64,000 nt of DNA from JACDAV01 sp964626755 (GTDB taxonomy: Bacteria > Chloroflexota > Limnocylindria > Limnocylindrales > CSP1-4): assembly GCA_964626755.1 (NCBI GenBank), contig CAZVGO010000007.1, positions 104,183-168,182 on the forward strand, in the 5' to 3' direction. Under the pieces are notes generated by a model that was not told the origin of the DNA, ran no database searches, and saw only the letters and a program-made list of their open reading frames with translations. This document shows positions 16,124 through 25,313 of the stretch, in pieces (the first letter of the stretch is position 1; the number at the start of each line of letters is the position of its first letter). Position numbers and translations under genes: made by a program.

Positions 16124-17673
16124 GGGAGCGCACCGGTAGGAGCGATCGCCCGGGGTACGACCCGGATGAGCGTGCCGTCCGCCGGGCCGACCCGCTCCAG
16201 CTCGTAGCGCACCGCCAGCGCCGCGATCTCCAGCCTGTCGGCACGGATCACGTATGCCGGCAGGCCCTGGGCGAGGGCGGTCTCGACCACGTCGGTCACC
16301 TCTCCGAGACGTTCGTCGAGGCGGGTCCGATCGTCGACGATCCGGATGTCCGGCCGCCGGCCCTCGACATGCTGCGCATACCATAGCGGCGTCGAGTAGC
16401 TCCACCAGCTCACGACGACGGCGTTTGGTTCCATCGCTCCGAGAGCCGCCTCCAGCCAGCGCTGCGCGGCAATGTCGCCGCTTTCATCCACCTGCCGGGC
16501 CCGCGCGGGCAGGTCGATCGCCGCCTGGAGCAGGAGCACCGCCGCGAGGACGACCGCGCCGGTCGCCGGCAGGCTCACCCCAGGGACCACGCCGCCGGAC
16601 CCACGCGAACCGCCCGTCCAGCGCCGCGCGAGGGCGCGCGCACCATCGAGCGCGGTTGCCGCGAGGATCGCCAGCCACGTCCAGGCGATGAACACCGGCC
16701 CGAGGTAGTAGCGGCTGATGTCCGCGTTGATGTAGGACGCGGCGAAGAAGACGGTGCCGAACAGTGCCAGGCCGCTCAGCACCGCGTACGGACGCTGCTT
16801 GATCACGGTCGCGACGAAGGCGAGTGGAATGAGCGCGGAGAGCCACCCGAACTCCGTCACCGTCCGCTTCACGAGGTCGGCGAACTTCCCACCGAGATCG
16901 CCGAGTGGATCCACGATCGCGCCCCGGAACTGCTCCGCGAGCGTCACGTACCAGAACCCGTCCCAGGTGTTCGGTGTCCCGTAGACGAGCGGCGCCCGGA
17001 ACGGGCCGGCCCGGAGCGGCAGCTCGAGGTAGACGAGGGCGGTCGTCCCGACCACCGTGAGCAGGCAGGCAGCCACGAATCGAGACCGGTGGCGCACAGC
17101 CGGATCGACGGTCAGGACGTATGCCGCGATCGGGATGGCGAGCAACAACGTCAGGGAGTGGTTCGCCACCGAGATCCCGAACACGACCGACGCCACGAGC
17201 AACAGTCGGTCGCCCCCTCCGGTCGCGCGCTCCCGCTGCCACCACACGAGCAGCAGGAACAGGAGCGCCAGGAAAAGGAGGTGGAGCGTGTGGCCCTCGG
17301 CGTGGGTCGCGAGGCGCCAGGCGAGGGGAGTCGTGGCGAGGCCGAGCCCGGCCGCGATCCCGAGGATCGTCCAACCGGTCAGGCGCCGGACGAGCACGAC
17401 CGTGACGCCCGCCGCGCCTGCCACGCACAGCGCCGAGAAGAGGTTCATCCGGAATGCCGGCTCCCCGAACGGCGACAGGACGACCGAGGCCAGCCAGCCG
17501 AGGATCGCGTACGTGGGATAGCCGGGCGAGTGGCCCGTGCCCATGACCGGCCCGAGCGTCTGGAACTCGGCGGTGTCCCAGAACCCGACGCCGGGCATGA
17601 GCGTCGGACGAATCACTGTCAGGGCCAAGGCGGCGGCCGCGAACGGAGCAAGGCGCCGGGCGATGATCGTCAT
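16120..17673 (-). CDS. DUF2723-type polytopic membrane protein, putative GT-C glycosyltransferase
   Basis: A 517-residue protein with about ten TM helices. The N-terminal PGVGFWDTAEFQTLGPVMG and GHSPGYPTYAILGWL segments are characteristic of DUF2723 proteins, a GT-C-related family. WDTAE contains the acidic first-loop position typical of lipid-phosphate-sugar-dependent transferases. The C-terminal soluble region (about 400-517) lies outside. ATG at 17673 is chosen because upstream residues are not protein-like. It is translationally coupled to the DPM1-like gene and divergent from the fused mannosyltransferase, suggesting joint use of one lipid-linked sugar donor. Confidence 0.75.
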   Translation of the reverse strand: MTIIARRLAPFAAAALALTVIRPTLMPGVGFWDTAEFQTLGPVMGTGHSPGYPTYAILGWLASVVLSPFGEPAFRMNLFSALCVAGAAGVTVVLVRRLTGWTILGIAAGLGLATTPLAWRLATHAEGHTLHLLFLALLFLLLVWWQRERATGGGDRLLLVASVVFGISVANHSLTLLLAIPIAAYVLTVDPAVRHRSRFVAACLLTVVGTTALVYLELPLRAGPFRAPLVYGTPNTWDGFWYVTLAEQFRGAIVDPLGDLGGKFADLVKRTVTEFGWLSALIPLAFVATVIKQRPYAVLSGLALFGTVFFAASYINADISRYYLGPVFIAWTWLAILAATALDGARALARRWTGGSRGSGGVVPGVSLPATGAVVLAAVLLLQAAIDLPARARQVDESGDIAAQRWLEAALGAMEPNAVVVSWWSYSTPLWYAQHVEGRRPDIRIVDDRTRLDERLGEVTDVVETALAQGLPAYVIRADRLEIAALAVRYELERVGPADGTLIRVVPRAIAPTGALP

Positions 17674-17781
17674 ACGGGAGTGTTCATCCAAAATGCCGGG
17701 TGGGCTGGGGGGTGGCCGGGGCGACCCTGTGCTACCCTGCGCTCCACCTCGAACGCTCGTGCAGGAGGTCGATCTGACTCG

Positions 17782-20700
17782 GTGACTGGCCCCGTGACGG
17801 GTAAGCCCGGGCGGGGCATGGAAGCGCCGAGGCGGACGACCAGCACGCGGAACGCCGCCAGCGCGATCCTCATCATCCTCGCGCTCGGGCTCGCCTTCCG
17901 TCTCATTCTCGCACAGGTCCTCCCCGGATCCGGATTCGAGGTCGACCTGGTCGCGTTCCGGTTCTGGGCGGACAACCTCGCGAAAGAGGGGCTGCTCGGC
18001 TTCTACCAGCGCGACTTCTTCCATGACTACACGCCCGGATACATGTACTTCCTGGCGCTCGTCGGCCACCTCGAGGGGCTCCTCGCCGGCGTCAGGGACC
18101 TCCTCGTTGGTGTCCCGCTGCTGGGCTGGCTCGTCGACATCCCCCCGCTGTCGATGGTCGGGACGGCGGACAGGGGGTCGGATCTCATCAAGCTGCCGGC
18201 GATCTTCGCCGACCTAGCGCTGGGCTGGCTCGCCTGGTCGATGGCACGCGAGCTGGGAGCCGGCCGCCGGGCTGCGGTTCTGGCCGGTGCGATCGTCGTG
18301 TTCAACCCGATCACCTGGTTCGACAGCGTGGTCTGGGGCCAGGTCGACTCGATCGGACTCGTGTTCCTGCTGCTCGGGGTCCGGGAGCTGTGGCGGGATC
18401 GCCCCGAGCGCGCCGCCGTCTTCACGGTCATCGGGGCGATCATCAAGCCGCAGCTCGGGATCCTCGTCCCGGTCGTCGCCGCTGTGACGATCCGCCGGGC
18501 GCTGTTCCCGGCGGGCGGCCACGGCGCGGAGACGGCTCCCGGAGGGGCGGGGGGGCCTGACTGGGGCCGGACGACGACCGACTGGGAGCGACGGACGCGC
18601 GGTCGGGTCCGGATCCTGACGACCGGAATCGCCGGGCTGGTCACGGCAGTCGTCGTGTCCGCTCCGTTCGGGCTGTCCATCGTCGATCTCGCCGTCCAGG
18701 TGGCGACGGCCGCCGGCGGCTATCCCTACCTAACCGTCAATGCCTACAACCCGTGGGCGCTCCTCGAGCTCAACGGAAGCGGCCTCGCGGCCACCGGCAC
18801 ATGGGTCTGCGATGTCGTCGTAGCCCACACCGCAGGTGGCGCGGCCTGCGCCGAAGCGTTCATGTTCGGCCCCGTGCCGGCGCTGGCCGTCGGGACCGTT
18901 CTCCTGCTCGCGGCGATCGGTGCGATCACCGTCGCGATCGCGCGGCGGCCGGACCGGTTGACGATCCTCGTCGGCGTCGCGGTCCTCGCAATCGCGTTCT
19001 TCGTCGTCCCGACGCGCGTCCACGAGCGATATCTCTATCCGCTCTTCGGGCTGGCGGCGATCCTCGCCGCCGTGTCGTTGCGATGGCGGATCGCCTATGT
19101 CCTCGTGGGTATCGCGACGTTCGCGAACATGTACGTGGTCCTGACGACGATCTACTCCGACAACCCGGGCATCGCCGACTGGCTCGGGATCGGCGAGCAG
19201 ATCAGGTCGCCCGAATGGGTCCGGATCCTCGCCGTCATCCCGCTCGTTGCCCTCGCCTGGGCGGCGTTCCAGCTTCGCAAACCCGCGATCACCCGACTCC
19301 GCGGGGAGATCGACCGGACCGATCTCGCCGACAGCCGGCGCGCCCCCCGGGCGCGCCCCCGCCGAAACATGGCCCACGAGGTCCTGCCGCGGAGCGGGCT
19401 GGCCCGGGAAGCCGCCCCGGCCGCATCAGCAACGGCGGCGGCGACCGAGGCTGCCCCCGCGTACGATCTGCCCGAGTGGCGCGAGCGCCCATCGTTCATC
19501 GAGGCCGGCCCGCTGCGGTGGCTCCGCAGCCGCCTGAACGACCGACCGGTCCGGCCCGACCGGACCGCGCTCCTGGCCCGCGAGGGCGGTGGCCGCCCGG
19601 ACCGCCTGGACCTGTGGATCGTCGTCGTGCTCGTCCTCGCGGCACTGACGCTCCGCATGTGGCGACTCGCCGAGCCCTACCGGATGCACTTCGACGAGGT
19701 CTACCACGCCCGCACCGCGACGGAATTCCTCCAGTTCTGGCGGTACGGCATCGATCATGAGATCTACGAGTGGACCCACCCCCACCTCGCGAAGTACGCA
19801 ATTGCCGGCGGGATCGTCGCCTGGGGAGGCGACCACGTCGGGCCGACGAGCGAGCTGGGCGTCCCCGTCCGGGCGGCGGCGATCGAAGAGCGCTGGCTCG
19901 ACTCGCTCGACCCGGGCCGGCGGGCCGGCGACCGGCTCCACGTGGCCACTGGCTCGGAGGTGCGGAGCTACGACCTCCGGACGCGCGAGCTCGTGGCCGT
20001 GGTCCAGGTCGACGGCGCCGCGGCGGTCGCGGTCAATCCCGTCGATCACCTCCTCTACGTGGGCACCGACGGCGGCGATGTGCTGACGATCGATCTCCAC
20101 GAGCTCGATGCCGCGCGCGACGAGACGGGAAATTCCCCATTCAGGACGACGGCATCGATCCTCACCCGGCTCGGCAGCGGGGTGACCCGGCTCCACGCGA
20201 CGGACGACGGGAGCGGCCTCCTCGCGGCAGTTGCAGCGGGCGACGTCGTGATGATCGATCCCGTCGACGGGCGGGAGCTGGGGCGGTCGGCCCTCGACGC
20301 GGTCGCCGGCTTCGCCGACGCCGGAACTGTCTCTGCGCTCGTCGCCCGGCCGCCCGAGATCCTCGACGCCGTTGCCGCCGCGGAGACACTCGCGGGCATC
20401 GTCGACGGCGACGCGGCCGCGCTCCAGGTCCTCCTCGAGCAGGGCGTCGCGGAAGTCGTGCTGCCGGGCGTCGATCTCAGCGGCGATACGCGGACAGCGA
20501 TCGACGAGGCGATTGACGACGGCCGGCTGGCCGGGCTGTCGGTCGAGAGCGTCCCGCGCGTCGCGGTTGCCCACGGGGGCGGCATCGCCCTCGTTGCGCC
20601 GGGCAGGGGCGAGATCGTCCAGTCGTTCAGCCTCGCCGGCGGCGCGCAGGGCGTTGCTCTCGTGTCCGTCGACGACCCGCGGTTGTACTTGACGACTGCC

Positions 20701-23274
20701 GACCCGGGTGGCCCGGCCTACGCGATCATCACCGTCGGCGGAAGCGCCGCGCCGGACGACGCGGTCATGAACCAGACGCATCCGCTGCCCGGAGCCGGCA
20801 GCTGGGTGGGGTTCGACGCGGCCACCGACCAGGTGCACGTGCTCGGTGAACCGCCGGCCGGCCGGCCGGCCGGCGAGGTTGCGACGGTGTACGTCATCGA
20901 GCCCCACGCGAACGCGGTCTACGCGGACGCGGCGCTCCCGTTCGCTCCGGCAGCGCTGGCGATCGACTCGAACGAATCGTTCCTGTCGTCCGATCGCCAG
21001 CAGCTCCTGGCCATGGATGCCGGCGGCGCAACGGCCGCGGTCGACGCGGGCTCGCACGCCTTCGCGTGGCGGCTGCCGGGCGTCCTGGCGGGCGTCGCGA
21101 TGGCGGCGCTCCTCTACCTCCTCACCCGGATCCTCTTCCGGCGGCGCGCGGTCGCCGTGCTCGTCGCCTTCCTGACGGTGCTCGACGGGATGTTCTTCGT
21201 CCAGTCACGGATCGCGATGAACGACGCGTACGTGGGCCTGTTCATCATCGCGGCCTACACCCTGTTCGCGGCGCTGTGGACCGGCGCGTGGCGGTGGCGG
21301 GGCGCGTTCTGGGTCGGGATGCCGGCCATCGGCGTGCTGCTGGGCCTCGCGCTCGCGTCGAAATGGGTCGCCGCCTACGCGATCGGCGCGCTGGGCATCC
21401 TCATCCTCGCCCGGAGCGCCCTCGGCCGGGTCCTGCTGCTCGCGGGGATGATCGTCATCACGACGGCCCTCGGATACCTCGCGATCTCCGTGCCGCTCAA
21501 CACGCCGCCGGAGGCCGGTTGGCAGATCGCGCTGTTCGGGTTCGAGTTCGTCCTCCACGGCAACCTCACGTTCATGCTGATCATGGTGTTCCTCACCCTG
21601 ACGGCGGCGACCGTCACGGTCCTCCATCCGATCGCCTGGTCTGTCGAAGAGCTCCGCTTCGCGGTCGGCGCCCCGGCCGTCGCGGGCGGCGCCATCGCCC
21701 TGCTCGCCCTGGCGACCGGCCGGATGGACCGCATGTACGAGTTGGGTCCCGTCGCGGCCTCGCCGCTCCAGCTCGCGTTCGCGCTTGCGCTCCTGTCGCT
21801 CATCGTCGCCGGCGCGTTCTGGCTCGTCGGGCAGGCCGGCTTCGGACCGCTCGCTCCGCCCCCTGGCCCGGGCGATCCTGTTCGGCTGCTCGAGCCACCG
21901 GCCCCGCCCGCCGAGGGCTGGCTCCGGCCGGGCTCGTTGCTCGGCCTGCCGGTCGGCTGGATGATCGTGTCGCTCATCGCCATCCCGGTCGCGGTCTACG
22001 TCGCGTCGTACGTGCCGTGGGCGCTGCTCGACAGCCACCAGCTCATGACGGGCTGGCCGGCGGGACACACCGGCCAGACGCTCCTCGACCTCACGGGCGG
22101 CATGTACAACTACCACAACACGCTTACCGATCCTCACGCCGCCTCGTCGCCATGGTGGGCCTGGCCGTTCGACCTGAAGCCGGTCTGGTTCTACCAGGAG
22201 TCGTTCGCCGGCGGGACGTCGGCCGCGATCTACGACGCGGGCAACCTCGCGATCTGGTGGATGGGCGTCCCCGCGATGGCGTTCTGCGCCTGGCAGGCGT
22301 TCAAGCGCCGGAGCCTCGCCCTCGCCCTCGTCACGGTCGGCTTCGCATGCCAGTGGATCCCGTGGGCCCGGATCGACCGGGCCGCGTTCCAGTACCACTA
22401 CTACACGAGCCTGCCGTTCGTCGTCATGGCCCTCGCCTACTTCATCGCCGAGCTGTGGCACGGCGCGTCGCGCCGAACGTGGCTGATGGCCCGTCTCGCC
22501 GCCGGCGCGGCGATCGTCGGCCCGGCGCTCCTGTGGCTGTTCCACCGGCCGCTCTGCGCGTACGTCCGGGTCGACGCGGTGAACCCGAACGGCGGGGCCT
22601 GCCCCACGTTCATCCCCGAGTTCGTCCTCACCTGGCGGACGCTCGCCCTCGCGATCGTCGTTGGCCTGGCGGTGTTCTTCCTCGTCCGCCAGTTCCTCGC
22701 GCTCGACCGGCCGGATCCGGACGCCCCACCGGCTCGCTCGGCGGTAACGCTGCTCCCGATGGGGATCGGCGCGGGCGTCGCGCTCGTCGCGCTGCTGCTC
22801 GTGGCGCGCCTCGTCCCGGAGGTCCCGGCGCTCAGCGGCACCGCGATCTCCGTCGAGCCGATCGCGTTCATCGTGGGACTGCCGCTGCTCGCCCTGGCCG
22901 CGGTCGTGGCGACGGCCCGGGATGCCCGCCGGTTCGTGGTCGGCATGCTCGCCGCGTTCGTCGCGGTGTTCGTCATCTTCTACCCGAACATCTCCGGCCT
23001 GCCGCTGCCGGCGGCGGTGTTCAACGCCTACCAGGGCTTCCTGCCCACCTACCTCTACCCGTTCCAGTTCCCGGTGAGCATCGTCGACCGGAACGTGAGC
23101 CCTCCGAGCCTGTTCGCGGCGGGCCCGGCGATCCTCCTCGTGGCACTCGCCGTGACGTCCGTGATCGTTGCCTACAGCGCGTGGATCTGGCGGATCGCGC
23201 TGGCCGAGCGGCGGCTCGAGGAGGGCACGGACGAGTCGGACGCGGGCACGGCGTACGCGGGCAGCCGGGGCTGA
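17782..23274 (+). CDS. Giant fused GT-C mannosyltransferase (GT87-like plus PMT/GT39) with inserted propeller domain
   Basis: A 1,830-residue polytopic protein built of two transferase modules. Residues about 25-525 form a multi-TM unit resembling Gpi18/GT87-like mannosyltransferases (DFFHDYTPGYMYFLALVG, FNPITWFDSVVWGQVDS). After a Pro/Ala/Arg-rich cytoplasmic linker, a PMT-type module begins near 617 with the first-loop acidic motif HFDEVYHARTATEF (about 635). After HPHLAKYAIAGG, roughly 400 residues (about 690-1095) with repeated blade-like strands are inserted before the remaining TM helices (about 1096-1815). AGGAGG at 17763-17768 supports GTG 17782, though spacing is long; GTG 17794 or ATG 17818 are possible. 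It would use lipid-linked mannose made by the neighbouring DPM1-like enzyme. Confidence 0.75.
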   Translation: MTGPVTGKPGRGMEAPRRTTSTRNAASAILIILALGLAFRLILAQVLPGSGFEVDLVAFRFWADNLAKEGLLGFYQRDFFHDYTPGYMYFLALVGHLEGLLAGVRDLLVGVPLLGWLVDIPPLSMVGTADRGSDLIKLPAIFADLALGWLAWSMARELGAGRRAAVLAGAIVVFNPITWFDSVVWGQVDSIGLVFLLLGVRELWRDRPERAAVFTVIGAIIKPQLGILVPVVAAVTIRRALFPAGGHGAETAPGGAGGPDWGRTTTDWERRTRGRVRILTTGIAGLVTAVVVSAPFGLSIVDLAVQVATAAGGYPYLTVNAYNPWALLELNGSGLAATGTWVCDVVVAHTAGGAACAEAFMFGPVPALAVGTVLLLAAIGAITVAIARRPDRLTILVGVAVLAIAFFVVPTRVHERYLYPLFGLAAILAAVSLRWRIAYVLVGIATFANMYVVLTTIYSDNPGIADWLGIGEQIRSPEWVRILAVIPLVALAWAAFQLRKPAITRLRGEIDRTDLADSRRAPRARPRRNMAHEVLPRSGLAREAAPAASATAAATEAAPAYDLPEWRERPSFIEAGPLRWLRSRLNDRPVRPDRTALLAREGGGRPDRLDLWIVVVLVLAALTLRMWRLAEPYRMHFDEVYHARTATEFLQFWRYGIDHEIYEWTHPHLAKYAIAGGIVAWGGDHVGPTSELGVPVRAAAIEERWLDSLDPGRRAGDRLHVATGSEVRSYDLRTRELVAVVQVDGAAAVAVNPVDHLLYVGTDGGDVLTIDLHELDAARDETGNSPFRTTASILTRLGSGVTRLHATDDGSGLLAAVAAGDVVMIDPVDGRELGRSALDAVAGFADAGTVSALVARPPEILDAVAAAETLAGIVDGDAAALQVLLEQGVAEVVLPGVDLSGDTRTAIDEAIDDGRLAGLSVESVPRVAVAHGGGIALVAPGRGEIVQSFSLAGGAQGVALVSVDDPRLYLTTADPGGPAYAIITVGGSAAPDDAVMNQTHPLPGAGSWVGFDAATDQVHVLGEPPAGRPAGEVATVYVIEPHANAVYADAALPFAPAALAIDSNESFLSSDRQQLLAMDAGGATAAVDAGSHAFAWRLPGVLAGVAMAALLYLLTRILFRRRAVAVLVAFLTVLDGMFFVQSRIAMNDAYVGLFIIAAYTLFAALWTGAWRWRGAFWVGMPAIGVLLGLALASKWVAAYAIGALGILILARSALGRVLLLAGMIVITTALGYLAISVPLNTPPEAGWQIALFGFEFVLHGNLTFMLIMVFLTLTAATVTVLHPIAWSVEELRFAVGAPAVAGGAIALLALATGRMDRMYELGPVAASPLQLAFALALLSLIVAGAFWLVGQAGFGPLAPPPGPGDPVRLLEPPAPPAEGWLRPGSLLGLPVGWMIVSLIAIPVAVYVASYVPWALLDSHQLMTGWPAGHTGQTLLDLTGGMYNYHNTLTDPHAASSPWWAWPFDLKPVWFYQESFAGGTSAAIYDAGNLAIWWMGVPAMAFCAWQAFKRRSLALALVTVGFACQWIPWARIDRAAFQYHYYTSLPFVVMALAYFIAELWHGASRRTWLMARLAAGAAIVGPALLWLFHRPLCAYVRVDAVNPNGGACPTFIPEFVLTWRTLALAIVVGLAVFFLVRQFLALDRPDPDAPPARSAVTLLPMGIGAGVALVALLLVARLVPEVPALSGTAISVEPIAFIVGLPLLALAAVVATARDARRFVVGMLAAFVAVFVIFYPNISGLPLPAAVFNAYQGFLPTYLYPFQFPVSIVDRNVSPPSLFAAGPAILLVALAVTSVIVAYSAWIWRIALAERRLEEGTDESDAGTAYAGSRG

Positions 23275-23301
23275 CCGGGGCGGGGCAACCGGCGCGCGCC
23301 G

Positions 23302-24486
23302 TCAGGCGACGGGCTGGGCGACCCTCGGCGACCGTGGGATCTCCGCGTGGAAGCCCTTCGGCAGCTGGCCCTGGGCGGCGAGGCGGCGGATGACGAAGCC
23401 GTAGTAGTCGTCGACCTTCGCCGTCACCCGCTCCCAGCTGAAGTCGTCCGCCCGCTCCCGTCCGTTCCGGCCCATCTCGGCGCGCAGGTCGTCGTCGGCG
23501 AGGAGCTGGCCGATCGCGGACGCGAGCGCCTTCGGCTTGCGGGGCGGCACGAGCAGCCCCTCGCGGCCGCGCCGGACGACGCCCTTGTAGCCGTGGATGT
23601 CGCTACACACGATCGGCGTGCCGGCGGCCATCGCCTCGAGCAGGACGATCCCGAACGACTCCCCGCCGGTCGCCGGCGACGCATACACGTCCGCGGTCTT
23701 GAACAGCTGGGCCTTCTCGTCGTCCGAGACGCGGCCGAGGAACTCGACGCCCTGGAGCCGGCGGGTCAGGACATAGCGCCGGGCCTCCCGTTCCTGGGGC
23801 CCCGAACCGACGATGAGCAGGCGGCAGTGGCAGCCGGTCTTGCGCAGGATCCGGAACGCCTTGAGGAGCTCGACCAGGCCCTTGCGCGGCTCGTGCCTAC
23901 CGACGAACAGGATGTTCCGGGTGCCGTCCTGCCAGCGGGCGATCGGGACGGCCCGCCGGAACCGGTCGACGTCGACGCCGTTCGGGATGACCTTGTAGTC
24001 GCCCGGGAAGTAGCGGTCGATGAAGTGTCGGGCGGCCGCGCTCACGGCGATCCGGCCGTGCAGCCGCCGGCCGTACGGCCCGAGCAGCCGGCTGCCGAGC
24101 TCGTATGCCGGCGAGAAGCCGCCGAACGCGTGGAAGGTCGCGATGTTCACGCTCGTCGACTGGCGGAGGACAACCAGCGACAGGAACGGCACGAATGGCT
24201 CGTGGAAGTGGAGGAGGTCGAAGCGCTCGCGATCGAGGACGTCGCCGACCTGCGAGACAAACCGGGGCGACACCGTCAGCGTCCCGACCGATCCGTTGGC
24301 CGGCACCGAGAAGCCCTTGCCGATCCGGATGACGTCGCCGTCCGACGAGCGCTGCAGCCCGTGCGAGCTGGTGATGATCCGGACGTCGTGACCGCGCTTG
24401 CGGAGGTTCTCGTAGAGGTACCGGACGTGCTCCGTGACGCCGCCGGGCAGGGGGTAGACGTACGGCGAGACCAGGCCGATCTTCAC
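23302..24486 (-). CDS. GT4 glycosyltransferase, PimA-like phosphatidylinositol mannosyltransferase
   Basis: A 394-residue GT-B transferase. The N-terminal loop PYVYPLPGGVTEHV, the acceptor-side HFHEPFVPFLS and HAFGG, and the donor-side segments VGRHEPRKGLVELL and SPATGGESFGIVLLEAMAAG match the GT4 PimA/PimB' group, which moves mannose from GDP-Man to inositol phospholipids on the inner membrane face. Placement at the end of an operon with inositol-phosphate synthase and a phosphatidylinositol-type synthase supports PimA. ATG overlaps the PHP gene stop by 4 nt. Confidence 0.85.
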   Translation of the reverse strand: MKIGLVSPYVYPLPGGVTEHVRYLYENLRKRGHDVRIITSSHGLQRSSDGDVIRIGKGFSVPANGSVGTLTVSPRFVSQVGDVLDRERFDLLHFHEPFVPFLSLVVLRQSTSVNIATFHAFGGFSPAYELGSRLLGPYGRRLHGRIAVSAAARHFIDRYFPGDYKVIPNGVDVDRFRRAVPIARWQDGTRNILFVGRHEPRKGLVELLKAFRILRKTGCHCRLLIVGSGPQEREARRYVLTRRLQGVEFLGRVSDDEKAQLFKTADVYASPATGGESFGIVLLEAMAAGTPIVCSDIHGYKGVVRRGREGLLVPPRKPKALASAIGQLLADDDLRAEMGRNGRERADDFSWERVTAKVDDYYGFVIRRLAAQGQLPKGFHAEIPRSPRVAQPVA

Positions 24487-25313
24487 GAGCCCCCCTCGCC
24501 GTCGCGGGCCCGGACCCGCATCGGTGGAGCGTCCGGCCGGCGAGCCCCGGGGTGGCCCGGGTAGCCGAGGTCGCGGCCGGTCCCGTCACGCCGGACGCGG
24601 CCGCGGATGGTGTCCCGCGCGTCGCGGCCGTACTTCCGGAGCTGGCGGCCGAACGTCCTGAGCTGTGGCCGGCTGGCATGGAAGGCGCCGTGGTGGTGGG
24701 TCGTCCGCTCGAGGATCGCGCGGCGGAGGTCCTCTCCCGTCCGCCCCGGGAACGTCGTCCAGCCCGTGCCGATGACGTCGCTCGTGTGGGCGTCACTGTT
24801 GCCGATTTGGGCGAGGCCGAACTCGTCGGCGAAACGAACGGCCCGGCTGTGCCACGGCCGGCCGAGCGTCGTGGGGTTGAACGTCTCGATTGCGTCCGGG
24901 TGGTAGCGCGGGTCCGGGTCGCGGAGGAGGCGGCGGAGGACGAACCCCTGGGCGCACAGCGGATAGGGAACGAGCGGATGGGCCGGGATCGCGAGCCCGC
25001 CCTGCTCATGGACCGCGCCGATCGACCAGCGCAGCGAGCGGAGCGGACGGATCGGCTCCTCGAGGAACAGCGCGAGGAGATGGCCACCGCGGGTCGTGAT
25101 CTCCTCGCCGACGATGACCTCGAACCGGAGCCCCCGATCGCGGGCCAGCGCCCGGGCGGCGAGCGCCGCGTCGATCCGCTCGTGGTCCGTGATCGCGATC
25201 ACGTCGAGATCGGTGTCGTGCTCGACGACGTCGAGGATCTCGACGATCCCGGCCAGCCCGTCCGAGGCGAGCGTGTGAATGTGGAGGTCGGCGCGGCCGA
25301 GGCGATTGGTCAA
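24483..25313 (-). CDS. PHP-domain phosphoesterase
   Basis: A 276-residue protein with the polymerase-and-histidinol-phosphatase fold: motif I DLHIHTLASDG, ITDHERIDAA, GEEITTRGGHLLALFL, PAHPL and the late GNSDAHTSD. It probably hydrolyses a phosphate ester with a metal cluster. The substrate is unknown; in this operon a phospho-inositol or phospho-lipid intermediate is plausible. TTG at 25313 overlaps the preceding acyltransferase stop (TTGA). The in-frame extension upstream lies inside the acyltransferase gene and is unlikely. The tail is Arg/Pro-rich. Confidence 0.8.
   Translation of the reverse strand: MTNRLGRADLHIHTLASDGLAGIVEILDVVEHDTDLDVIAITDHERIDAALAARALARDRGLRFEVIVGEEITTRGGHLLALFLEEPIRPLRSLRWSIGAVHEQGGLAIPAHPLVPYPLCAQGFVLRRLLRDPDPRYHPDAIETFNPTTLGRPWHSRAVRFADEFGLAQIGNSDAHTSDVIGTGWTTFPGRTGEDLRRAILERTTHHHGAFHASRPQLRTFGRQLRKYGRDARDTIRGRVRRDGTGRDLGYPGHPGARRPDAPPMRVRARDGEGGS

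Noticed and set aside
17089..17781. Open frame continuous with the giant mannosyltransferase upstream of 17782
   Set aside because: It is antisense to the DUF2723 gene, has Arg/Glu/Gln-rich shadow composition, and the transferase has a ribosome-binding site and membrane-type N-terminus beginning near 17782.
23286..23301. GC palindrome between the giant transferase and the GT4 gene as a terminator
   Set aside because: A loopless CGGCGCGCGCCG without T-run is expected by chance at this GC content.
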